A stretch of 64,000 nucleotides of DNA from Aquarana catesbeiana. Lineage: Eukaryota > Chordata > Amphibia > Anura > Ranidae. The position numbers and the translations under genes are program-made. The notes beneath the pieces are model-generated. The model made no database searches. It saw nothing but the letters and a program-made list of their open reading frames with translations, and had not been told where the DNA came from. Position 1 is the stretch's first letter. Every line of letters starts with the position of its first letter. Shown here piece after piece: positions 41,834 to 52,900 of this stretch. The stretch lies in assembly GCF_042186555.1 (NCBI RefSeq), contig NC_133326.1:441180147-441244146 (forward strand). Reading direction: 5' to 3'.

Positions 41834-43463
41834 CAGTTGTGCTCATAAGTTTATATACCCTGGCAGAATTTATGATTTCTTGGCCATTTTTCAGAGAATA
41901 TGAATGATAAAACAAAAAAAAATTCTTTCACTCATGATTAGTGTTTGGCTGAAGCCATTTATTATCAATCAACTGTGTTTACTCTTTTTAAATCATAATG
42001 GCAACTGAAACTACCCATATGACCCTGATCAAAAGTTTACCTACCCTGGTAATTTTTGTCCTGATAACATGCACGCAGTTTGACATTTGACACAAAGGGG
42101 TTTGAATGGCTATTAAAGGTAACCATCCTCACCTGTGATCTGTTTGCTTGTAATTAGTATGTGTGTATAAAAGGTCAATGAGTTTCTGGACTCCTGACAG
42201 ACCCTTGCATCGTTCATCCAGTGCTGCACTGACGTTTCTGGATTGAGTCATGGGGAAAGCAAAAGAATTGTCAAAGGATCTGCGGGAAAAGGTAGTTGAA
42301 CTGTATAAAACGGGAAAGGGATATAAAAAGAAATCCAAGGAATTTCTCTCAGCAGTGTTCAAACTCTAATCAAGAAGTGGAAAATGAGGGGTTCTGTTGA
42401 AACCAAACCACGGATCAGGTAGACCAACTAAAAGTTCAGCCACAACTGCCAGGAAAATTGTTCAGGATGCAAAGAAAAACCCACAAATAACTTCAGGTGA
42501 AATATAGGACTCTCTGAAAACGTGTGGTGTGGCTGTTTCAAGATGCACAATGAGGAGGCACTTGAAGAAAAATGGGCTGCATGGTCGAGTCGCCAGCAGA
42601 AAGCCATTACTACGCAAATGCCACAAAGCATCCTGCTTACAATACGCCAAATAGCACAGAGACAAGGTTCAAACCTTCTGGCACAGTCATTTGGAGTGAT
42701 GAGACCAAAATTGAGCTTTATGGCCACAACCATAAACGCTACATTTGGAGAGGAGTCAACAAGGCCTATGATGAAAGGTACACCATTCCTACTGTGAAAC
42801 ATGGAAGTGGATTGCTGATGTTTTGGGGAAGTGTGAGCTACAAAGGCACAGGAAATTTGTTCAAAATTGATTGCAAGATGAATGCAGTATGTTATCAAAA
42901 AATACTAGAGGAACATTTGCATTCATCAGCCAGGAAGATACGCATGGGACGTACTTGGACATTTCAACATGACAATGATCCCAAACACAATGCTAAGTCG
43001 ACCTGTCATTGGCTACAGCAGAATAAAGTGCAGGTTCTGGAGTGGCCATCTCAGTCTCCTGACCTCAATATCATTGAGCTACTCTGGGGAGATCTCATAC
43101 GTGCAGTCCATGCAAGACAGCCCAAGAATTTACACGAACTGGAGGCTTTTTGCAGAATGGGCAGCTTTACCATCTGAGTAGGTAAAGAGCCTTATCCACA
43201 AATACCACAAAAGACTTCAAGCTGTCATTGATGTTAAAGGGGACAATACACGGTATTAACAACTGGGGTATGTAAACTGTTGATCAGTGTCATTTGGCTA
43301 GTTTCTGTTGCCATTATAATTTAAAGAGAGTAAACAGTTGATTGGTAATAAATGGCTTCAGCCAAACACTAACCATGAGTGAAAGAAAAGTTTTTGTTCA
43401 TTTTCTCTGAAAAATGGCCATGAAATCATAAATTCTGCCAGGGTATGTAAATCGTATCAACTG
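41834..43463 (+). mobile_element. Tc1-like transposon of a second family, full length
   Basis: It starts CAGTTGTGCTCATAAGTTTA and ends TATGTAAATCGTATCAACTG. TA lies at 41832-41833 and 43464-43465. The ends share ATTTATGATTTCTTGGCCAT and its complement, giving terminal inverted repeats of about 70-80 bp. Length is 1630 bp. Confidence 0.92.
42250..43259 (+). pseudogene. Tc1-like transposase (second family), frameshifted
   Basis: It begins MGKAKELSKDLREKVVELYK at 42250 and ends DVKGDNTRY before TAA at 43257. The catalytic domain is mostly in one frame of 201 codons (42572-43177): IWSDETKIELYGHNHKRYIW (first Asp), TFQHDNDPKHNAKST (second Asp), WPSQSPDLNIIELLWGDL (Glu). The DDE triad is thus intact, but the N-terminal DNA-binding region has frameshifts near 42350 and 42560. 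Confidence 0.92.
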
Positions 43464-43477
43464 TATATTCTCTAAAG

Positions 43478-43588
43478 TACCTAATAACAAAAGATTCAGA
43501 GAATATGGAGGAATCCTATGTGCGCAAGGGACAAAGCTGAAACACAATATTGAAGGCCCTCAAATGGTACTGCATTAAAAATGGGCAT
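43478..43588 (+). mobile_element. Tc1-like fragment, third family (5' piece)
   Basis: It contains AAGATTCAGAGAATATGGAG and ATTGAAGGCCCTCAAATGG, which continue after the inserted foldback element. It ends with ATTAAAAATGGGCAT, which is duplicated at 44697. Confidence 0.7.
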
Positions 43589-43841
43589 AAAAAAAGAGAG
43601 AGTGGTTGGTATGTCCTTAATAGATAAGGCACCTCATCCCAATTATTAAATACAGTGGGGAGCAGAGAGGAGGGGATTATTGCGGTGCCAAGGATAAATC
43701 AATACATATGAATAAAAATTATTACATTTTATTACAATTGATTAAAAAAGGTTCATAAATAACACATATATTGAGGGAGCATAATACAGTGTCTTGTTGA
43801 CCAAAAGAGATGGTGGTAAGTTACAACAGCAGGTCAATACA

Positions 43842-43888
43842 TCGCTACTAGTTTCGCCAAGGCATTGGCTTCATCATAGGAGTAGAAC
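43842..43888 (-). ncRNA. Hammerhead-like motif in arm 1 (degenerate core)
   Basis: Minus strand: TATGATGAA, stem II GCCAA-TGCC-TTGGC, core GAAA, palindromic CTAG, TA. The first core position reads UAUGAUGA in place of CUGAUGA, so the essential C3 is lost. It is the mirror copy of the motif at 44446-44492. Confidence 0.6.
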
Positions 43889-44445
43889 ATGACATAAAGC
43901 GGTTGTTGCTCCTGAAAACCCAACAGGGCAAGGAGAATGCGGTCCACTGTCAAGGAGACAGCCACCCCACATTGCCACATTATGACTGTAGGGGGCTAAG
44001 GGCAAAGCCTCATAAAAGCAAAATACAAAATTTAGTGTCACAAACATGGGGTGCTGTGGAGACCGATGGTCTGACATATCGGGGCGCTGCTCTGTTGGAG
44101 TGTCTTGCAGGTGTATGCAGGATATTTGTGCAAATATCTTTTTACTAATACCTCCTGTGTAAGCCTGCAGTAGCCCTGGACTGTATCTGTTTGATTCCAG
44201 ATTCCAGGTTAATCTTTATCAATTCATCACCACACCCGCTCCCTAAGGATTAACCATATACCATCGGTCTCCACAGCGCCCTGTGTATATGACGCTAAAT
44301 TTTGTACTTTACTTTTATGAGGCTTTACTCTTAGCCCCCTACAGCCATACTGTGGCAGTGTGGGGTGGCTGTCTCCTTGACAGTGGACCGCATTCTCCTT
44401 GCCCCGTTGGGTTTTTAGGAGCAACAACTGTTTTATGTCATGTTC

Positions 44446-44492
44446 TACTCCCCCGATGAAGCCAATGCCTTGGCGAAACTAGTAGGGATGTA
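44446..44492 (+). ncRNA. Hammerhead-like motif in arm 2
   Basis: Plus strand: CCCCGATGAA (CUGAUGA expected, U changed to C), stem II GCCAA-TGCC-TTGGC with a perfect 5-bp stem and 4-nt loop, core GAAA, palindromic 4-nt stem III CTAG, cleavage-site TA, then GGGA pairing with TCCC of stem I. The layout is the minimal stem-III form known from Penelope-like elements. Confidence 0.65.
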
Positions 44493-44696
44493 TTGACCTG
44501 CTGTTGTAACTTACCACCATCTCTTTTGGTCAACAAGACACTGTATTATGCTCCCTCAATATATGTGTTATTTATGAACCTTTGTTATTTATGAACCCTT
44601 TTTAATCAATTGTAATAAAATTTAAAATTTTTTATTCATGTTGTATTGATTTATCCTTGGCACCGCAATAATCCCCCCCCCTCTGCTTCCCACTGT

Positions 44697-45275
44697 ATTA
44701 AAAACGGGCATGTTTCTGTGATGGACGTTACTCCATGGGCTCTGGAATACTTCCAAAATTCGGTGTCTGTGGCCAGTTTGCCATGCCATCCAAAAATGCA
44801 AGTTAAAGCTCTCTCATGCAAAGAAGCAGCTATATCTGAACATGATCCAGAAATGCTGCCTTCTGCTCTGTACCAAATCTTATTTAAAATGGTCTGTTTC
44901 AAAGTGGAAAACTGTTTTGTGGTCAGATGAAATTAACATTTCCAATTTCCTTTTGGCAACCTTGGGCGCCACGTCCTCCGGACTAAATGGGAAGAGGGGA
45001 CGTTCTGGCTTGTTATCAGCTCTCAGTTCAAAAGCCTGCAACTCTGATGGTGTGGGGTTGAATTGGTGCGTATGAAATTGTCAGCTTGCAGATGTAGAAG
45101 GGAACCATCACTGCTGAAAGATTTATTGATGTTTTTAGAGCAGCATATGCTCCCATCGAGACAACTTTCACGGAAGACCTTGCATATTTCAGAAGGGCAA
45201 TGCTAAACCACATACTGAATGTATGACAACAGCATGGCTTTGTAGTAGAAGAGTCTGGGTGCTGTGTACAGCAGC
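44697..45275 (+). pseudogene. Tc1-like transposase fragment, third family
   Basis: Frames include CEAKxxxISEHDPEMLPSALY-type sequence, WKTVLWSDE (about 44905-44930; first Asp), NLGRHVLRTKW, LEQHMLPSRQLSRKTL (about 45135-45180), and FQKGNAKPHTECMTTAWL (about 45188-45240), where FQQDNAKPHTA is expected, so the second Asp is Gly. This conserved layout identifies a Tc1 family distinct from the other two here. It is broken by several frameshifts and truncated at about 45275. Confidence 0.8.
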
Positions 45276-45498
45276 CTTTTTTAACCAGGGTGCCTAGGCA
45301 CATTTTTGAAAAAGCCATTTCATTGTGAAATGTTACAACTTCGGCCACTGTGCAGGCCAGCTGCCAGTGCCCTAACAACTACTCACATCAGTTGATAAGG
45401 AGGGCATCAAACACCTGCACAGCATCCTTGTTTGTTTCCTACTCTGTCAGCCCTGGGGTCATGTTATTTGAGTAGGGGAGAAAAAAAATTAGGAATAT
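45276..45498. other. Intronic spacer, nothing recognised
   Basis: Non-coding sequence. Possibly the decayed end of the Tc1 fragment. Confidence 0.35.
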
Positions 45499-45668
45499 GG
45501 ATGGCCATACATTATTCAATTTTCTTGTAGATTTACCAAAACCATATAATGGAAGGTTAAACCTAAACGCTTTCAATTTGTATGCAGTCTGGCAAGCCCT
45601 TGCGCTACATAGTTGAAGGTTAATCTAAAGGAAATTGAATAAGAAAAATGTATAATGTATGGACAGCT
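45499..45668. mobile_element. Palindromic MITE
   Basis: The left half CCATACATTATTCAATTTTC is complementary to the right half GAAATTGAATAAGAAAAATG...ATGTATGG. Inner segments AACCTAAACGCTTTC and GTTGAAGGTTAATC are partly complementary. Length is about 170 bp. The superfamily is unknown. Confidence 0.7.
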
Positions 45669-46053
45669 TTAGAAATGTTGTAATACTAGTCAATACCAGT
45701 GTGTAAAATTAAGTTTTCTTTGGAAGTCATCTGTAATATTGGGTGTCCTACGTGTGTGGATGTTGGTGCAATATTTAAAACTATTTAGTTTTGTTTTTTA
45801 CATTTTAGAATAGGGTGCCTCAAGTTTGTGCATAATTTTAAGGGGTGCTTTGACTAGAAAAGGTTAAACGCTGGTGTGAAGGTCATAAAGTGCACCTGTG
45901 CCCAGGCTATGAACAATAAAGTATTTTTACATATTTTTATTCCATTAAAGAGCAATTTGAAGTAATCAGAAATTCTGGGTTTCAGTTAGAAACACCTGCT
46001 GGATTTTGCATTAGAGGGCTAGCATACTGCCAAAATTCTGTTGCAATAGAAAG
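45669..46053. other. Intronic spacer, nothing recognised
   Basis: AT-rich sequence with no repeat ends seen. Confidence 0.35.
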
Positions 46054-46480
46054 TACTGTGTTGGCATATAACTGCACTTTTTCACCCTGAAAATCTGGTG
46101 CAAATAGTGTTGTGCGTGTTCTACGCCGATACTGCAATTTGGGCTGCCTAGGAGGGAACGGGGAGGTGGGAGGGATGAGCACCGTCCGATTTACATGCAG
46201 TGAGAATCTCCTGTTTACTCAGCGGCCTCTGTAATAGGAAGTCCCGTCCCCTGGGCCGGCATTGGACCAGTGTTCTGTCTATCATAGAAGCCGGTCCAGG
46301 AGGCGGGACTTTGTATTAAAGAGGCCGCCGCGTAAACAGGAGATTCCCGCTGTATGTACTCTGACAGGCGCTCGTCCCGCCCACCTCCCTGCCCCCTCCG
46401 AGGCAGCAGTAATCTGAGGTGAGGCTGCAGATGGGCATTGACCAGGCTGCAGATGGGTATTGATGGGCTGTTTTATTTTT
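46054..46480. mobile_element. Second copy of the 2-kb-region MITE, right end lost
   Basis: GTTGGCATATAACTGCAC, TTTGGGCTGCCTAGGAGGGA, ATTGGACCAGTGTTCTGTCT and AGGCAGCAGTAATCTGAGG match 2010-2370 closely. The minisatellite is reduced to GATGGGCATTGACCAGGCTG plus a partial unit. The right terminal repeat is not present. Confidence 0.8.
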
Positions 46481-46724
46481 TATTTGATGTAAGCATATTT
46501 CTTAAAAGGGGGGATTGTTCTTAAAAAAAAAAAATAAAAAAACGTTTTACGTTATGAGGATTCCTTCTCTGTTTCCTTATGGTTTGTGATAAACGAGACA
46601 ACAAATGAACACCCCTCTTTGAATGAGTATCATTATAGCAGCTGCTAAATTCTATCATAGATCATCTTTCCAGAAGCGCCGGATGAACTAAATTTTATTT
46701 TGCTTAAAGGTTTTTTATATTCAT

Positions 46725-47700
46725 ATACGAATATCAAAATTGAATACTTATCACCTTCATAAAAAATGCATATAAAGTAAACAGAGTGACATGCTTATAC
46801 AGTGATATGATTTGAAACCTAATGTCTAATGCATAAGTGCCCTCGGCACATTTAAAAAAAGTCTCCTATTGACAATAGAATAAGTGTGCTTGAATGTGCA
46901 ATATATAGTGAAAAAAGTCCATGATGTTGTGGTAGGCAAATCACCAGGATAATGATCCAAAACAGGAGGGTTGATTGAGCCAACAAATGTAAGCAGGAGT
47001 CACCACTGTGAGGGCTATCACCACCAACAAGATTTGAAGAGGCTTACCAGAACGCGTGGACCCAATTGGCATATATAATGGATTTAAACAGGCACTGGTG
47101 AATAAACACCTAGTAAAAGGTATCTTCACAACCGATCTCCACAGGACTCTCCATACACCGATTTGAAAGGAACACTCGACTTCCACCGTCACCTCAAAAA
47201 CCTTTATGATGGACCGTCAGCTTTACATACAAGCATGGATCTTCTCTACAACCCACGAATAGTGTACTCATCTTACATCTGCGTTGAAAAGCATGCAGGG
47301 AGATTGTATGTCCACAAGATGGCAGTCAAGGGGTCTAATAAAGGTGCACACACATCACAGCCATATAAGTTGAACAAACTTGCCTGATGACACTTCACTA
47401 GTTGGGAAATCACTCTCCCAGCAGTTGGTCAGACAATTTAATAATGGTGCAGAGGCAAACCCCACTCTTAATCATGTATGTGTGGATCAAAGGCTCCCTG
47501 GGCTTCACATTTTTCACTATACATTGCACATTAAAGCACACTTATTCTATTGTGGATATGGGACTTTTTTTATATGTGCCGAGGGCACTTATGCAATGGA
47601 CATTATGTTTCAATCATATCAATGTATAAGCGTGTCACTCTGTTTACTTTATATTTATATTTAGTATTAATTTCGATACTTGTATATGAATATTGTGAGT
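46725..47700. repeat. Long inverted repeat with about 600-bp spacer
   Basis: The arm at 46725-46915 (for example CATAAGTGCCCTCGGCAC and AATAGAATAAGTGTGCTT) is the reverse complement of 47510-47700 (GTGCCGAGGGCACTTATG and AAGCACACTTATTCTATTG). The structure resembles the two foldback elements at 29.8 and 43.6 kb. No target duplication was identified. The spacer has no recognised coding sequence. Confidence 0.75.
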
Positions 47701-47896
47701 ATTCACATCCATCTATATACTTTCGACATGTTCAAGGTGTAAAAAAGTAATATATGACATAAGTTCACACTATGTTAATACTGAGCACTGTTTTATTTTT
47801 ATAGGTTATGCCTGTCATCCACTATAGGATTTATGGAGGTCCCCTTTAGATAGGGCCTCCATGTATCCTATCCATTAGCGCTGCATATATAATATT

Positions 47897-48212
47897 GAAA
47901 ATGTGGAATAGACTCCCTCCAGAGGTGGTTCTGGCTAGCTTAGTAGATTGTTTTAAAAAAGGGTCTGGATTCTTTCCTAGGTGTATATAATATAACTGGG
48001 TACTAACATATGTAGGTAAAGTTGATCCAGGAAATATTCGATCACCTCTTGGGGGGGGATCAGGAAGGAATTTTTTTCCCCTGCTGTAGCAAATTGGATC
48101 ATGCTTTTGCTTGAGTTTTATGCCTTCCTGTGGGTATAGGATTGGGTATATGGTGTATGGTGTGTTTATTTTTTTGGTTGAACTTTTTTCAACCTAACTA
48201 TGTAACTATAGT
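47897..48212 (+). mobile_element. CR1/L2-like LINE 3' end
   Basis: It contains GGAATAGACTCCCTCCAGAG and ends GTTGAACTTTTTTCAACCTA-ACTATGTAACT, the 3' tail form common among vertebrate CR1/L2-type LINEs in amphibians. No reverse transcriptase is present, so it is a short 5'-truncated copy. The family name is from general recognition, not from an alignment. Confidence 0.6.
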
Positions 48213-48380
48213 CCTTGCAGATGGCTCTGCACTTGTTACTTGAATCGTGGAAATGCAGAATTAGGATCGTGAGGGGAGTTGAATCGAGGTCGCGATTATT
48301 TAACAATCGAGCAGATCTAGTTCACGTTAATTAATGTGCTTTTGCTGAGCTTTTTTTTTTTTTTTTTTCCCCGCCTATAG

Positions 48381-48459
48381 ATTGCTGAATTAAAACGAGG
48401 CGCCGAGATAATAGTTTGTACCCCAGGCCGCATGATTGACATGTTAGCTGCTAACAATG
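48381..48459 (+). CDS. DDX46: DDX46 exon: motif Ib (TPGR)
   Basis: This 79-bp exon starts at a codon boundary and ends with the first base of a Gly codon (phase 1). It encodes IAELKRGAEIIVCTPGRMID with motif Ib (TPGR), then MLAANN-G. Family proteins have Ser in place of the second Asn as I recall. Acceptor CCTATAG (ending 48380), donor GTGAGT (48460). Confidence 0.97.
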
Positions 48460-48616
48460 GTGAGTTTATTTAATTTCCTTTAATGCGGTATGTATTTCTT
48501 CGTACAGTTATTGTAATGGCAAGCTTTGTTTTCTCTGTGAGCCACCATTTCAAAAGTTGCCCAAATGAAAGTTTGGTCTCTTCCAAAAGGCATATTTTAG
48601 CATTCACAAACTTATA

Positions 48617-49939
48617 CGGTGCCTTGAAAGAGTATTCATACCCCTTTAAATTTTCTACATTTTTGTCATATTGCAACCAAAAATGTAAATGTATTTAATT
48701 GGGATTTTATGTGATAGACCAACACAAAGTGACACTTAATTGTGAAGTGGAAAGAAAATGATAAATGGTTTTCAATTTTTTTTTTTTTTTACAAATATCT
48801 GAAAAGTGTGGCGTGCATTTGTATTCAGCCCCCCTGAGTCAATACTTTGTAGAACCACCTTTCGCTACAATTATAGCTGCAAGTCTTTTTGGATATGTCT
48901 CTACCAGCTTTGCACATCTAGAGTGAAATTTTTTGCCCATCCTTCTTTGCAAAATAGCTCAAGCTCTGTCTGATTGGATGTAGAGCGTCTGTCAATAGCA
49001 ATTATCAAGTCTTGCCACAGATTCTCAAATGGATTTAGGTCTGGACTCTAACAGGGTTTCTTCTAAGATTGCCCTGTATTTGGTTCCGTCCATCTTCCCA
49101 TCAACTCTGACCAGCTTCCTTGACCCTGCTGAAGAAAAGCATCCCCACAACATGATGCTGCCACTATCGTGTTTCACGGTGGGGATGTTGTGTTTAAGGT
49201 GATGTGCAGAGCACCTTCTTCTACATGTTCGATGTGTCCCCCACATGGCTTCTCGCAAACGGGATGACTTATGGCTTTCTTCATGCCACTCTTCCATAAA
49301 GGCCAGATTAGTGCATGACTAATAGTTGTCTTGTTGACAGATTCGCCCATCTGAGCTGCGGATCTTTGCAGCTCCTCCAGGTTTACCTTGAGCCTTTTGG
49401 CAGCTTCTCTGATTAATCCTCTCCTTGCCCTGCCTGTCAGTTTAGGTGGACAGCCATGTCTTGGTAGGTTTGCAGTTGTGCCATACTCTTTCCATTTTAG
49501 GATAGTGGATTGAACAGGGCTCCCTGAGATGTTCAAAGCTTGGGATATTTTTCTAAGCCTCAACCCTGCTTGAAACTTCTCCTTAACTTTATTTCTTGGT
49601 GTGTTCCTTGCCCTTCATGATGCTGTTTGTTTACTAAGGTTCTCTAACAAACCTCCAAGGGCTTCACAGAACAGCTGTATTTATACTGAGATTAAATTAC
49701 ACACAGGTGGACTCTATTTACTAATTCGGTGACTTCTGAAGGCAAATGTTTCCACTAGATTTTAGTTTGGGGTATCAGAGTAAAGGGAGCTGAATACAAA
49801 TGCACGCCACACTTTACAATTATGTGCCACTTTGTGTTGGTCCATCACATAAAATACCAATAAAATAGATTTACATTTTTGGTTGTAACATGACAAGGTA
49901 TGGAAAATGTCAAGGGGTATGAATACTTTCAAGGCACTG
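48617..49939 (-). mobile_element. Tc1-like transposon of a fourth family, internally shortened
   Basis: The left end CGGTGCCTTGAAAGAGTATT and right end AATACTTTCAAGGCACTG are inverted repeats, with TA at 48615-48616 and 49940-49941. Length is 1323 bp, about 250 bp shorter than the complete copies here. The ORF is on the minus strand. Confidence 0.9.
48840..49618 (-). pseudogene. Tc1-like transposase (fourth family), broken
   Basis: Starts MKGKEHTKK at 49618 then a stop. Later frames give STILKWKEYGTTANLPRHGC-type sequence, RARRGLIREAAKRLKVNLEE (49440-49380) and NIPTVKHDSGSIMLWGCFSS (about 49195-49130). The block with the first catalytic Asp and the FQQDNDPKH block are missing, so the catalytic domain is deleted in part. 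The C-terminal sequence at 49000-48860 is out of frame. Confidence 0.85.
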
Positions 49940-52900
49940 TAAGAACACTGCACTGCAGTGTTAAAAACCCAAATTTTGTAGTGGCGAGGCTTCGCTTTGA
50001 TTGAAATAACGCAAACCTTATTAAAAGCAGTCCATACAAAGGGTACACAGGTTTGACCCAAACACTGTGACAACTGTCTGCTAAACATGATCTGACTGGT
50101 TGGGAAAACGTCAACATTGTTGTTCTGAATATTTGGCTGCTAAAATATGATCAAAGCGGTCACTGTAAATAAAACGCAACAACACACAATTTACTTTTCC
50201 CTATCTTTGAACAAATGGTTTAAACAGATGCCGTTTATTTGCTCATGAGGGTAAAGTGACAGTGTTTGTAAAAAGGCTCCTTTCTATTCCTCCGAACCCA
50301 CTTGATATTCACCTCTCCAGATATTCCTCACCACCTCTAGCTTTATCTCAGTGTTTTGGTGTATGGGGGAGCATGTGACCACCTCCTTGCCCTGGCCAGA
50401 CCCACTGATGCTTACCTTTACCAGTGATCTTCTGTTTCTCCTCCCTCAGTCACAGCCTGCCTCAAAATACCCATTGCTTCTAGGTATGGGGGAGCATGTG
50501 GTCCCCTTCACTGTAGCCTTCTCGACGGCTAAAATGTCTCTTTTTATGCAAAATTCTGAAGAAGCTCTGGTAACCCACATTTTTTCCATGTAGCACAGCT
50601 AGTAAAACCAGCTCGTGAAGTAGATTCCTTGGCTCCAGAAAGCAAAAGTACCCCGTGTGTGTGTATACATACAGTATGTGTATAGACACTCAATATTAAA
50701 TTGAGGGGAGAATGTGAGAGGAGGAGTGAATGAAAAAATGTTGCCTCTTCCATATGGGATATACTCTGGCACTAGGTACTGCCTTTTTTTCTTTAATCTT
50801 TGTTTTTTTTGTATGCAAGAGGTAAATAGTAGGGACATTTCAGGTCCAGTTCTTCCTTAGTAACGTAACATTTTTTTCCCCTTCTATCAGTGCTTTTTGC
50901 TGTTTAAACCATCTGTTTTTTTTTTAACTGTGGCAATTTAAAATGCGTGTTTTTTAAAATAAGACTCTTTTAATATGGCGGTTAGATTACAATTTTAGTA
51001 ACCATCGTGCAGTGAACTGGAAAATTCTGGCAGATTCACAAACTTTACTACAATTTTTTCTTTAGTCTTGGTTAATTAATTCCCAGTGGATTTAGTGCAG
51101 AGTCTCAGCTTGTAGGAAAGAAAGGCATAAGAACTTACAGTAGTATTATCTACTTTGACAAGCTCTCAACTTTTTGCATTATTACATGCATTATTACATT
51201 TTGTTTCAACATACTTGATTTGCAAGACTGAATAGGTTCATCCTTTCTTTACCGAAATAATTTTCGAGCAGAGATTTGTAAAATGTTAAACTTGTATGCC
51301 ACATTGAAACACTGCAAATAGTTATAGAACTGTAAAAACATTTTAACAACAAATCAGTTAACACACCTTATGAAAAAAAACTGGTAACGGAAGAATAGCA
51401 AACACTTTAGGACAAACATCTAAGCTGTGCACCTCAAGAGAGCCTGCTATGTGCGTTATTACAAAGGACTGAGACCTAGATAAGCTCTGCAAGCAGTTGG
51501 TTTAATATGGCTTTTGACGCCATTTGAGAAGAGTGTGTTCTGAAACATTTTGCAAACTTTTTCTGAAATAGCTATACAGTTCATAGTGGCTAAAAAAAAA
51601 AAACCTTGCTATTACAATTGAACGTTGAGGTTTTCTGCCTTGTTTTTATGTTTGTTTTGCATGCTGAACTTGTCTATTTTTATCAGTCTTTGTACCATGA
51701 AAAAAAACTTACTAAACTGTTACATTGTTTAACTTCTGTGGGAAAAAATATATCCGTGCAAGATATATAGAACTGGATTTCCAAGACTTCTCTCTTCTGA
51801 GGTAGGTTTATTCTGCCATTTTGTGAGGATGCAGTTTTAAAAAATCAAAAAATTTTAATTATGGTAAGGCTTTTAAGGTGATATGGTATTTTTCCACATG
51901 ATGACTAAAAGCATAATAATATGGTATGAACAACAATGACATGTATTCATTCCCCTTACAAATGCTATATTTCATTATTTGTTGTGGCAAGCTTGATGAA
52001 AAAAATCATAATACACATAATTCTGTTGCTCCTTTCCAGCCATCGATGTCTGGTAGAGTGGAGCTGTTCTAACAGCAAGATACATTTTGATCTTGTGCCT
52101 GTTGATTGCCAGAGCTTAAGGCAGGCATGCTGAGGCCAATCAGGTTTGCTGAACCTTGCATTTGGCTACGGCCCAGTTTGAATGGTTGAATTGTAAAATT
52201 ATGTTATGTCAAAAAATATGTAAACCTTTTCGCCACAGTACAAAAGCCAAATACAGTGTCAATGGTTTACTTGTGTTGTCGTAGTGTAATTGAACACTCT
52301 TTTTGAGCTATTTTTCCTTCTACCGTGTTCCTAAAGACTAGATCTGAGTTTTAATTACACTGCTGCTATTTGAGGCATATCAAGACCCATAACTGATTTC
52401 TTACAGCACGTATTTGTTTTGATCATTCTACCTAGAGCCCAATTTTAAGTAAAGAAAAATTCATACCGATGAAGTCAGAATGCTTTAAAGTAAGTTTTTT
52501 AAATGGCAATTTGTTTTTGTTTTGCATGCTATCCCAAGCGGAGTCTGTCCAGAGATTTCAGCTCAATTCCGTTATGCTCTGTATGAAAGCATCAGTCTTT
52601 TTGGAGCAGCCTGACATACTCCCTGCTCTGTCACAACTACAGCTCGGCAACACGTACTTCAGCAGTCTTTAGCTGCATCTTCGGGAAATTGACAGATTTT
52701 TTTTGCTGGGCATGGGAAAGCTTTGAAAATGAAAAAAATGAGATATGCAAAACTTACTGTTTTAAAGCACCCAGATTAGTATAAATTTAAATATGGGTTT
52801 GCAGTACACAAGAAAAACAGACTTTAATTTTAGTTTTTTTTAAAGGGTCTGTTTGTATTGAACTAATTACTCAGTTTTGGGTGAATGCTGGCAGGTTCCT

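Larger units (their letters stand above)
43589..44696. mobile_element. Inverted-repeat element with hammerhead-like motifs and 15-bp target duplication
   Basis: The arm 43651-44069 is the reverse complement of 44261-44700 (for example GATGGTGGTAAGTTACAACA versus TGTTGTAACTTACCACCATC), with a 191-bp spacer. The duplication is ATTAAAAATGGGCAT (43574-43588) and ATTAAAAACGGGCAT (44697-44711). It is inserted in a Tc1 fragment. Long flanking duplications and hammerhead-like motifs point to Penelope-type ends copied by reverse transcription. No coding sequence was found. Confidence 0.88.
38348..48380 (+). other. DDX46 intron of 10,033 bp
   Basis: From donor GTAACA to acceptor CCTATAG. It contains Tc1, piggyBac-like, foldback and MITE sequence. 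No host exon was found inside. Confidence 0.9.

Noticed and set aside
47384..47412. Possible hammerhead: CTGATGA followed by GAAAT
   Set aside because: Stem II would be only three weak pairs (GAC/GTT), stem III is not palindromic and no stem I was found. Mentioned only as supporting context for the inverted repeat.
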